Shown here in pieces: positions 24,201 to 36,200 of a stretch of 64,000 bases of DNA. The notes under the pieces are model-generated. The model saw only the letters and a list, made by a program, of their open reading frames with translations, searched no databases and had not been told where the DNA came from. The translations under genes were made by a program, and so were the position numbers. Numbering within the stretch: the stretch's first letter is position 1; the number at the start of each line of letters is the position of its first letter. The stretch comes from Heterohyrax brucei (Eukaryota; Chordata; Mammalia; Hyracoidea; Procaviidae), in assembly GCA_028571685.1 (NCBI GenBank), contig CM053140.1:26083501-26147500 (forward strand). The letters are read 5' to 3'.

Positions 24201-27200
24201 ACCACAAACAACAGAAGAGAAAATAGATAAATGTGAACTACAAGAATCAATCACTTTTGCTCATCCAAAGACTTTATTAATAGAATTAAAAGGCCACCTA
24301 CAGAATGGGAAAAAAATATTTGGCAACTCTTTGTCAGACCAACACCTGATCTCCATAATCTATAAGGTACAACAAAATATCAATAAAAAAAGATAAATCA
24401 TCCAATTAAGCGACGGGCAAAGGAGATGGACAGACACTTCTCCAAAGCGGACATCCAGGCAGCCATAAAACACATGCAGACATGCTCACGATCATTAGCT
24501 ATTAAAGAAACTCAAATCAAAATGATAATGAGATACCATCTCACCACAACAAGGTTGGCCATGATCCAAAAAACACAAAACACTAAATGCTGGAGAGGCT
24601 GTGGAAAGATCGAACTCTCCTACACTGTTGGTGGGACTGCAAAATGGTACAACCTCTTTGGAAAGCAATCTGGCGCTACCTTAAAATAATGGTTATAGAT
24701 ATACTATTTGACCCAGTAATTCCACTGCTTGGAACATATCCTACAGAATCAAGGCCATTCACACCAACTGATACATGTGCACGAATGTTCATCGCAGCAC
24801 AGTCCACAACAGCAAAAAGATGGAATCAACCCAGATGTCCAACAACAGAAGAATGGATAGGTAAACTATGGTATATATACTAAATGGAACACCATGCAAT
24901 GATAAAGAATAATGATGATTGCAGGAAACATCTCTTAACTGGTTTCAACTGGAGGACATTATGTTGAATGAAAGCAGTCAGCGACAGAAGGACAAATATT
25001 GTATGAGACCCCAACAATAAGAACTTAAAAGCAGACTCATGCATAACAGAAAAGACTCTTTGATGGCTGCAAGGGTGGGGAAGGTGGGAGGGCGATGGGG
25101 GAGGGTTTAGATTAGATAGTTGTTAGAAATTTGGTTGAGTGAAACTGGTGACAGCACACATTAGTAAGAAGATCAATATTAACAGGACTTCAACACAACT
25201 TGGGTACTCCTCCCACTTTAACCCAATACTGCAAGGACAGAGTAGCTGGGGTGGGGGCCGGGGACCATGTTCTCAGGGGAAATTGAGGCCAATTGGCACA
25301 ACTAGTGTTTTGCTAATGAGGTCACTCCACACCCCACATTGGTGAGTGGCGTCTAGGGTCTTAAAAGCTGCCAAGCTGCCATCTGAGGGTACAGCAAATG
25401 TTGCAACTCAGCAGGAATGGATGATCACCAAGGTCCATGACAACGTAGGGGAAAGAGAATTCAGAAGACCGAGAAACCCACATGAGTGGATGTCTACATT
25501 GACTTTTGACCAGAAGAACCAGATGGTGCCCGGCCACCACCAGTGATAGCCACGATGGAGCTCACAAAGTTGAGTCTCACTAGCAGCACAAGTATAAATA
25601 GGGGTGCATCCTGAGATCTCCACTAAAAGACCACAATTGATGATCCAGGGACCTCAGAGCTCTCCCGGGAGCAGGGCCCCTGGCCCTGATGTGGCCCCTG
25701 TCCATAAATCATAATGAAGGTCAACTTTTCAGGCAGCAATGGATTGGACTTGGTGATGCAGAGTGACCATATTGTGGGGACACTTTATGGTTCTACGCAT
25801 CTATAGGAGGTTGCCCTGTTGACCTCATACTGGAGGAAGGGGAATGGGTGGAGAGGAGAAGACAGGAGACTGTTGGGAAGATAAGTCATGTATGGAGCAG
25901 AGAGGAAGAGTGTGCTGTCACCGTGCAAGGAAAGCAGTGGAAGCTGCATGTAGGTCAGCATGCAAATTTATATGGGAATGTACATTTTCATTCAATCATA
26001 ATAAAAAAAGAAAAGAAAAGAAAAAGAAGAAAACAAAGGAAATCAAAAGATGTACTGTATCAGGAAAATGTGCTGCAAAAGATCCTTATAGACCTCCTTA
26101 TAGTGCTGAGAAGTAAAGATGTCACCTTGAAGACTAAGGTGAACCTGCCCTGAGCCATGGCATTTTCAATCACATCATACGCATGCAAACGCTGGAAAAT
26201 GAGTAAGGAAGACAGAAGAAGAACTGATGCCTTTGAATTGTGGTGCTGGAGGAGAATACTGACTGTACCATGGACCACCAAAAGAACAAACAGATTTGTT
26301 CTAGAAGAAATACAACCAGAGTGATCCTGGGAAGCAAGGATGGTGAGACCGCATCTTACATACTTTGGTCATGTTGTCAGGAGGGATCAATCCCTGGAGA
26401 AGGACATCAGGCTTGGTAAGGTAGAGGGTCAGTAAAAAAAAAAAAAAAAAAAGAGGAAGATCCTCAACAATGAGCTTAAGCATAAAAATGACTGTGGGCA
26501 TGGTGCAGGGCAGGGCAGTGTTTTGTTCTGTTGTACAGAGGGTCTCTATGAGTTGGCACCAACCACACATTAAATCCAACCACCATCCATCTCTAAGTGT
26601 GTCATACTATGGTGACTTGTGTTTTGCTATGATGCCAGAAGCTATGCCACCAGTATCTCAGATACCAGCAGTCACCCACAGTGGAGAGATTTTACAGAGC
26701 TTCTAGGCTAAGATGGACTAGGAAGCAAGGCCTGATGATCGACTTCTAAAAATCCAACAGAACATTTGTCTGATACGGTGCTGGAAGGAAGACTCTCAAA
26801 ACACACCATGGCCACGACCACAGACTCATGTACACCAACAACCATGAAGATGGCACAGGACCAAGCAACATTCCCCTCTGTTGTACAGAGGTCTCCATGC
26901 GCCAGAACAGGTTCAGTAGCAACTAACAGTGTAAGAGCCAAAAGGCATGCGTGTACACACTTGTATATTTAGGTACATACTGAATCACAAAGGGACAAAA
27001 TCACAGATACTTCTTAGACACAATCAAGCATTTCATGTCATTAGTTACTGGGTTTAAAGACTTAGAATCACAGTCTTACAGGACAACTCAATCCACTGGC
27101 AAAATACAGCTCAGAAAAGTGTGCATTCTCCCAGTGTGGTAAGTAACATCTAGGATCTTAAAAGTCTGTGAGTGGTCATCTAAGATACAACTGTTGGTCT

Positions 27201-30200
27201 TTGTTCACCCAGAACAAGAGAGAAAAAAGGAAACAAAACACTTAGAAAAAAGGCATCCACAGGACTAAGAGTCCACATGAACCACAGTCTCATCTACCCT
27301 GAATTCAGAAGAACTAGATGGTGACTGGCCACCAATGGTTAAGGCCACATCCATGGATCCCAACAGAGCAGGAGAAAAACATGCAACAGAAGTCAAATTC
27401 TTAAAAAGTCCAAGACGACTCCCTGTGACTATCACCCTGAGATACTCTTTAAACCTTAAATCAAAATTATCCCGTAAGGTTCCCTTTTAGCTAAATAACA
27501 GGTTGGCTCGTAAAATAAAGACTACCAGCTGTGAGTAATGAGCACCTTTATAAAAAACATCGACAGGAGACCAGATGGTCCAACACTGTTCTAGAACAAA
27601 GATGAGAAAGGAAAGTGACAAGGAAACTAGAGGACTAGAAACGGTAAAGCCAGAACAGAATGAGTGAGAATGATGACACATTGTGAACAACGTGACCAGT
27701 ACTAGTGAATAATCTGTGTGGCAACTGTTAAATGTGAACCTGACTTACCGTGTAAACTTTTATCTCAAATACAGTATTTTTAAAATACAGTGATCACAAG
27801 AGGGTCCCAGACAAAGTAGGATAAAAATGTAGGAACAAAATTCTAATCATAAAAAAGACCAGACTTACTGGTCTGACAAAGGAACTCCAAGAATACAGCC
27901 CCCCCTTTTAAATCAGAACTGAAATCATTCCCAAAGTCCACCTTTAAGCCCAAGGTGAAACAGATCTACCAAACAAACAAAAACACACATGGGAAATGTG
28001 TTTCACAGTTCAATCAAGTCTACAGGGCCAAATGGGCAACACCTGCATGAAAGCACAGATGACAAGGCAGGACAGGATAGGCAAATGCGACAAAGAGAAA
28101 CAGAAGCCCAGGGTAGAGAAGAGGCAAGTGCTCCCACATCACAGGGTCTGCAATCAACGGCACAAGGCAGTCTGTGTGTCAATTGTTCAATGAGAAACTA
28201 ATATGCTCCACAAACTTTCACTGAAAGCACAAAAATAAATAAACCATGAAAGCTAACAGGCTGTCTCACAGCTGTCTTGAGGTGCTATGAGCGCAGAGAC
28301 CTACGGGACATGCCCTACTGTTGGACACCCTGGCACAGGGCTCACCATCTGTGTCTCGTCCTGGCACTTCTGCCGCACGTCACTCAGCATGTCTCGGAGC
28401 TTGGCCTTCTGCTGGTCCATCTCGTCCAGGCGGTCCTGAGCGTCCTGCTTCTGAGCCTCCAGTTCCTGCAGGCTGCTTGTTTCCCGGTCCAGGTCGTTCT
28501 GCAATTCCTAGGAAGGAGTGGCATGGGTTCACATGACAGGCAAAATGAGGTACATCCAAGATTGTGCCACCAGGGCCCAAGTGAGCACTACTAGATGCCC
28601 CAGAGAACCACTCTCCCCATCTAGGCTGGGCTAGCCCTCCACATATACTCACTGCGAGTGCTCGACCTCAGCCTGCAGCCCTCAGCATGCACCCCTGTCC
28701 ACCAGCTCCCTAGCAAATACTGAGTACCAGCACCGGGATCGGGGTGGATGCCCAGTGTGAGACAGCTCCTTCTCTGCTCACTCAGCAGGAAGGGCGGGGT
28801 GGGGGATGGCCCCCAGAATGCAGGGAACTCTCCAAGGGGACAGGGCAGCACCATAGGAACCCAGGCAGCCAGTCAACCCTACAGCCTGGGAGACTCCTGC
28901 AGAGGTACGTTTAGGACAGACCTATAGGGCTGACACTGCTAGCCAGGTGAGCAGCTAGAGACGAGGGCCTGGCAGGGGGCACCACACAGGCAGAGGTGGG
29001 ACAGGGTGCTGCACTCAGGCAGATCATGTGCGTGGGCTGCACCTGCAGCCAAGGCACTGCAGGGCACGTGAGTGCTACAGGGGCCCTCAGCTCCTCAAGC
29101 CCCACTGTGTCGGCACTCACTGAAGCCCAGCACAGGCAGCCCCTGACCTGGAGACTCCACTTCCCTGAACATACCCTGCAGATGCACTGAACACAAACTG
29201 TGTATGGCTGCAAAAGCTGTTAATGACCCAGGTTTCCGCTGGGATGGGGGAGTGGAGGGGTGAGAGGGCTGGCTGGAAAGTTCCAGAAATGCCGCACTGT
29301 GGGAATTCCATGTGAGGCAAACAGATGGTGCCACGTGTGGACCACGGTAATGTACACTTATACTTTTCCTTCCATGTGCTCCACATTTCCAAAAGGCCTC
29401 TCGGGGACCTGCGCACCACGTGCTGTGACCCCCAATCACATGGGCATGCGGTCATCTTGCACACAACACAGAAGCTGAGATAACAGGGGGGTGCTGTCAG
29501 AGCTCCCTAGGGCTGCATGTGGAGGGCGGTCTGGGGCCCAGAGGGTAGACAGGGCAGGGCCTCTGAGAGTCTTGGGGATCTAGGGTGGATTCGAGGGGAC
29601 AGGACTGTATAACAATACAGATGAGCCCCCCAGATTGGAAGGCACTCAAAATCCCCAGTGGCTACAATAACTGTCTTGAGCAGACTAACAGTCCTAAAGA
29701 TGGTGCAGGACCAGACAGCATTTTCTTCTGCTGTGCCTGGAGCCATCATGAGTCACATCTGACTTGATGACAGCTAACAATGGGGTAGGGTTGCGTGGGG
29801 GGTGGAAGTGGTGGGTGTGTGTGTGCACGCTGCCTTCTTTTCCTTTAACAAGATGATAAGATACACACGTCTCATGGTTTGTTCTCAGCACCGGGAGGGG
29901 TGGGGTTCAGGGAGCAACGCAGAGAAGGCAGGCTTGCTCGCTGTGTCCCCGACAGACTGCATCCAAGCAGGGCAACGACAGGATGCTCACGGACATGGGG
30001 GCAGGGCAGGGGCCCACAGGTGTAAGCTTTCCCTCAGAAGTCTCTGAGTCATCGCTCTGTGCTCTCTCTTCCTTCTCTTTTCTCCTTCTTTAGTCTTGCA
30101 AACCTGCTGCAGAAGACTTCTTTAAAGTGTCAAAAAGCAAAGATATCACTTAATGACTAAGGTATGCCTGCCTGACTCAAGCAAGCTGTGGTCTTTTTCA

Positions 30201-33200
30201 TCACTTCTATGCGTGCAAAAGCTAGAGACTGACAAAGGGAAGAGAGATGAATGGATGTGTTTAATCAGTGGTACTGGTGAAGAATACAGAATATACTGCA
30301 AACTGCCAGAAGAATAAACAGATCAGCCTTAGAAGAAATACCACCAGAATGTTCCTGAGAAGCCAGATGGAGAGACTTCAGCTTAACTGTGGATAGACCA
30401 GGAGGAAGGGCCAATCACCAGAAAAGCCCATCACAGTTGGTAGAGATCAGGAAAGAACTCCCCCATGAGATGGGTTAACATAACAGCCTAAACAATGGGC
30501 TCCAACATGCCAACAACTGTGAAGATGGTACAAGATCAGGCAGTGTCACATTCTGTCATACATGAGGCTGGCCTGGGTCATAGTGGACTCAACAGCAACA
30601 ACACTCTTACTGTCCTCTCTGTGAAATATCAACCCCTGTTTCCAGATGTATATGATTTTTAAGGGCCTGCACCAATCCTTTCTAGGTTAAGCGTCTGCAT
30701 TGCAGGGCCACAGCGCCATAATGAGCCAGACTGTGTACACTACTGTGTGGTCCCAGTTTCCCAACAGGACGGTTCTCTCTTTGTAGGAAAAGGGCACAGC
30801 TCACTAAGGCCACTGAGCAACCAACCACACCACAGCCATTCCCAGGGCCCCTGCAACATCAGCTAAGAGTCAGGGTGTGCTGACTACTGACGTGACAGGG
30901 GCTGGGTCCCTGAACCCCTGAACTGGGGCTCTGGGTCAGGCATGTTTGAGGGAGATCACACAGAATACCTGAAACAATGGACAAGAGTTAGCCACATCTA
31001 AGAGAAGTGACAGCAGTGGACTGGGCAGGAAGGTGAGGCCTACCATGCTGGCCAAGGAAACCAGGTGGCTTGAGATGTCTAGGCGCTGGGCCTCATCTGT
31101 AACACAGAAGGAACTACCAGAGGGGCAAAAGCTTATAGTTAGGCCACTGGTGGCAGGGAAGGAAAGAGGGCTGCACAAAGATAACACATAAAGAACCCAG
31201 ACAAGAGAAAGAAGGAAACCAAAGTCTCACAGAAGACACCTGTCTATGGACCTAATAGCCTGCACGAGCCATGGCCTCATCTACCTGGAGATCACAAGAC
31301 CTAGATGGCCTGGAGGGAACTGAAAACAACAGGGCTTGGGTCAAGTGCACCTTAGTCTTCAAAAGGTGATACCTTTGCTTTTTAACATTTTAAAAAAAAG
31401 CCTTTTGCAGCATATTTCCTCAATGCAATGTGTCTTGACAGACTGGTGCATCCATGGGTGTTGACTGTGGATCAAGTGAAACGAGATCCTTAACAACTTC
31501 AATCTTTCCTGTTTATCATGATGTTGCCTATTGGTCCAGTTATAGGGATTTTTGTTTTCTTTACATTGAGGTATAATCTGTACTGAAGGCTGTGCTCTTT
31601 GATCTTCATCAGTAAGTGCTTCAAGTTTTCAGCCTACAAGGCTGCATCAACCATATCCTGCAGGTTAGTGAGTCTTCCTCTAATCCTGATGCTCCATTCT
31701 GTCCACAGAATTCTTCAATATTGGAATTCAAAGCTTGAATTTTCTCTGTAGTTCTTTCAGCTTAGGAAAAGCCAGGTGTTTTCCTCTCTTCTGGTTTTCT
31801 AACTCCAGGTGTTTGCACGTGTCATTATAATACTTCGTCCTCCTGAGTCACCCTTTGAAATCTTCTGTTCCTGCACCTTTACTTCCTCATCTCTTCCATT
31901 CACTTTAGGTACACTGCATTCAAAAAAAGTTTCAGAGTCTCTTCTGATGTTCATTTTGGTCTTTTCTTTCTTTTCTGTCTTTTTAATGACCTTTTTGCTT
32001 TCTTCATGTATGATGCCCTTGCTGTTATCCCATAAATTCTTCCGGTTTTCAGTCATTAAGATTCAGTACATCAAATCTGTTTTGAGATAACTTCTAAATT
32101 CAGGTGACATATACTCAAGATTGAACTCTGGCTCTTGTGGACATGTTTTAATATCCTTCAGCTTCAACTTGAACTTGAATATGAGCAAAAGATGGTCTAT
32201 TCCACAGTCAACACTTGATCTTATTCTGACGAATACTGCAAGTTTTAAATTACCTCTCACCACAGAGGTAGTGAAGTTGCTTCACACGCATGCCATCTGG
32301 TGAAGTCCACCTTTATAGTTGTCATTTATGTTGCTGAAAAAAGTTATTTCTAATGAATAGGTCATTAGTCTCACAGAATACAATTATTCAATCCCCAGCA
32401 CCATTTCTATCTCCAAACTCATATTTTCCAACCACTAGTTCTTCTTTTCCAACTTTCGTATTCTAACCACCAGTAATTATCAATGTATCTTGATGGCTCA
32501 TTTGGTCAATTTTAGACTTCAGACTATCAATTTCTTCATGTTTGGCATTAGGAGGTAGTACCTAGATTTGAATAACAGTCATATTAACTAGTCTTCCTTG
32601 TAGGCATATGGCTATTACCTCATCACTGACAGTGTTGTACCTCAGGGTAGAGCTTGCAGTGTTCTTTTTTACCATGAATACAACACAGTTTCTCCTCAGT
32701 CTGCCATACTCAGCATGAAGACCATATGATTGTCTGTTTCAAAATGGCCAGTACAAAGCCATTTCCGTTCACTAATGCCTAGGACATTGATATTAAAGCA
32801 TTCCATTTCAGTTTTTACAACTTTTAATTTTCCTAGATTCATGGTTGGTACATTCCACTTTCCAATTATAAACAGGTATTTGCAGCTGTTTCTTCTCGCT
32901 TCTCATTAAACTTAGTAACAAGCTACAGTAACCAAGATAGCATGGTACTAGCATCACGAGAGACATATAGACCCATGAAGGAGAACTGAGTTCAGAAATA
33001 AACCAACACAAAAATGAGCCCAGGAGACAAACAGACCCATGTAATTGGGAGACTACATAAGCACGAGGCCAGAGGAACTAGATGGTGCCTGGCCTCCACC
33101 AAAGACAGCCTTGAGAGACAACACAGAGTACAGCCCCTAGTGTAGCACAAGAAAAAGATGTACGCAGATCTAGAACTCTATACAAGACCTGAACTGATGG

Positions 33201-36200
33201 TCTTACAGCCCAGAAGGTCCCCTGGGGATATGGCCCCTAGACTTGCTGCTGGCCATTACCTGAAACCTGTACTCAGGTCAACACTTCAGACAAAGAATGG
33301 ACTGGACTCAGAGACACAAAGTGAGCATGTGGTGTGTGTACTTTACAGTTTTATACATTCATAGGAGGGTGTCCTACTGGCTTGTTTCTAGATGAGAGAG
33401 GAGAGGGTGGAGAAGAGGGGACAGGTGTTCATTATGTGGATACTGGAAGTAAAGGAGAGTGCTGTCACAGGGTGAGAAGAGCAGACAGAGTTGCAGAGAA
33501 GCAGGCATGCAAAACTGGCTTGAATTACATGCTTTCACTTAATCATAATTTAAAGAGAGAGAGTGGGAAAGAAATCAACACATCTATGGTCAACTGATTT
33601 TCAACAAAAGTGCCAAGACCATTCAATGGGGAACGAATGGTGTCCTCAATATGTGCTGTGGGAAAATTGAATCTCCACATGCAAAAGCATGAAGTTGGAC
33701 CCCTTTCTCACACCATATATAAAAAATAACCCAAAATGGATTAAAGATCTAAAGGTAAATACTAAAACTAAATTATTAAAAGAAAACACAGGGGCTAATC
33801 TTCATGAGACTGGATTTGCCAAAGTTTTCTTAATACAACACCAAATGCACAAACAACAAAAGAAAAATTGATAAATTTGAGTTCATCAAAATTTAACAGT
33901 TTGTGCTTCAAAGGACATTAGTAAAGGTGAAAAGACAAGTCTTAAAACTGGAGAAAATATTTCCAAATAATTTATCTCAAAGGAATTATAAAAAAGCCTA
34001 CATACATATACATACATACACACATACACACATGCACACACACACGGTATTCAAAAATTTATAGCTCAATTATTAAAAGACAAATAATCCAATTTAAAAA
34101 TGAGCAAATGACTTGAATAAACATTTCTCCAGAGAAGATACACAAACGGGCCACAAGCACATAAAAAAACGCTTGCAGTCATCAGCCATCAGGACAACGC
34201 AAATGAAAGCCACAGTGAGATGTCATCTCATAGCCACTAGGACGGGCTAGAATCAAAAAGAAAGAAGATAACAAGCACTGGCAAGGATGTGGAGAAATGA
34301 AAAATGGTGCCAGTAGGAATGTAAAACGATGGCGTTGATTTAGAGAACATTCTGGTGGTTCCTCAAAATATCACTATCGTTTGATCCAACAGTTACGTTC
34401 CTATACATATAACCAACATAAAGAAAAATATAAGTCCATATATACAGCTCGTACACAAATCTTCACAGCAGCATTATTCACAATGGGCAAAAGGTAGAAA
34501 TAATCCAAGTGTCTATTAACAAACAAACACAAAGGCCTCATCCATACAATGGAATATTACTCAATCATAAAAAGAAATGCAGTTCTAATACAAGCTGTAA
34601 TGTGCGTGAACAGAGTAAAAAAAAGCCAGTCACTAAAGCAAATGTATAGAACAGGCAAATGCAGAGATGCAGAAGGTAGATTAACAGTTGCCAGAGGCTG
34701 GGGTCCACCCCACCCCTGTCTGCCACTTTGTCATGCTATGGTAGCTTGCATGTTGCTATGACATTGGGAGCTATGCCATTAGTATTTCAAGCACCATCAC
34801 AGACTAAGAAGAAAGTCCTAGTAATGTACATCTGGAAAATCAGCTCAAATCACCCAATGCTATGGATCAGAATGGTCTATTCCACAACCATGATGGGGAC
34901 AGCACAGGACTAGACAACATTTTGTTCTACTTGTGCACAGAGTTGCCATGGATCAAAACCAACTCAACAGCAATTAACCATCACCATAGTAGGGGCTGGG
35001 ACGGATGGCAAGATGAAAGGGTCATAGTTAAACAGTGCACTGTTTCTTTTTTGGAGTGATGAAATGATCTAAAATTGACTATGTGATGACTGAACAACTT
35101 TGCATGTACACTAAAAACCAATGAACTATATGTTTTAAGTGGGTTGAATTGTAAGGTGTAAAACAAACAGAAACAGCAAACCCAGTTAGAGCAGCTGCAG
35201 CCCTCAATGGGACAGTGGCCATGAAAATAGAGACAATCCCCAGGGCAAGGGTGGAGGGTAAGTGAGGGAACCAAATTGAGATGGCAGCAAAAGACCTCCT
35301 GTGTCACAAAGGAACACACAGGTGGACCATCCTAGCAGGTATATCCTGATTTTCTCCAGGCCAGACCCAACCAGGAAAGGCACAGCTTCCTCTGGGCTCT
35401 AATAGGAAGAAATGCAGAGCCAGCTTAGGATGTGCAGACCTTATGTCCCAGCTCCACAACCAATGCGGAAAGGTAGAATGGTCATTGTCATGGTTGAGGC
35501 GCTAAGTCACTTGCTCTAGGTCATGCCACTGATAGGTCATGCCACTGATGGTCTGACTCTACAATCTCTGCTGGCCACCACCCCACTTTAAGAGACACTA
35601 CAAGCAGGACTATCCCGAAAAACCACTTAGAAGCCACTGAACCTTGAAAATGTGATGCTGAGTCAGAGGCCAGACACAAAGGACCACATACAGAATGTCC
35701 AGAATAGGCAAATACACAGAGACAGAAAGTACACTGATGATCCCACAGCACAGTAACTGCTGAAGGGTTTCTTTGATGGGGAGGAGAATGTTCTGGAACT
35801 AGATAGAGGTGGTAGTTACACAACATGGTAAATATACTAAATGCCAGTGGAACTGTATGCTTTAAAACAATTAGTTTTACCTTATATGAGTTATATCTCA
35901 ATAAAAAAGGTGACTCTACCTGCAGTTATAGGAAGTGCAGAACAATGCATTCTCAGCCCCTGGCATTGGTATAACTCACACAGAAGGACACTTTCCTGTA
36001 CCACATCTCACACAAACAGGTCTGGCTGACGCAAGCAGGTTCTTACCTGAACTTCATTGGTTTTCTGTCTGATTGCCTCTTCCTTCTCTCTAATGTCTTG
36101 CTCCAGTGAATACTTCTCCCTGAAAGGTGAGAAATGTTTTACAAGTGCACTCAGAGTGTGAGTGAGTTGATGAATGCAGGTGGGAACTCTCCACCCCTAC

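Larger units (their letters stand above)
19204..24885 (+). pseudogene. L1 ORF2 (broken; split by nested element)
   Basis: The ORF2 start ([20 protein letters not shown]) lies at 19204-19379, then the nested element. The endonuclease continues at 21391-22010 ([26 protein letters not shown]). The reverse transcriptase is best seen at 22911-23822, with the catalytic [12 protein letters not shown] near 23300. C-terminal parts run at 24426-24885. Several stops and frameshifts separate the open segments, so no full ORF2 protein can be made. Confidence 0.9.
16838..26038 (+). mobile_element. Near full-length L1, carrying a nested insertion
   Basis: An L1 with 5' UTR (from GGGGGGCAGAGCCAAGAC), ORF1, ORF2, 3' UTR and A-rich tail, inserted into the RTE with the 11-bp duplication GAAATCAAAAG (16827-16837 and 26039-26049). 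Without the nested element at 19380-21390 it is about 7.2 kb. It is the youngest large insertion in the RTE but is disabled by stops and frameshifts in both ORFs. Orientation is antisense to EPS15L1. Confidence 0.93.
12265..26575 (+). mobile_element. RTE (BovB-like) LINE, near full length, split by four insertions
   Basis: Four collinear pieces form one RTE of about 3.1 kb: 12265-12859 (5' UTR and start of the coding region), 13821-14535 (endonuclease), 15557-16837 (reverse transcriptase) and 26039-26575 (C-terminal part and 3' end). Visible coding traces are [20 protein letters not shown] and MRNLY (near 16290-16420), CYADDKALF with the RT catalytic core (near 16590), [19 protein letters not shown] (up to 16837) and [19 protein letters not shown] after 26230. 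Stops and frameshifts make it inactive. The three gaps are filled by an LTR, an L1 tail and a near-complete L1, each with a target duplication. It lies antisense to EPS15L1. Confidence 0.88.
33570..35170 (+). repeat. Old L1 ORF2 end and 3' UTR, split
   Basis: Ancient L1: TGGTCAACTGATTTTCAAC, CATGAAGTTGGACCCC, GGAATATTACTCAATCATAAA, GCAGAAGGTAGATTAACAGT, then after the insert at 34705-34985 it resumes GGGGCTGGGACGGATGGCAAG to about 35170. No open frame over 70 codons. Confidence 0.8.
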
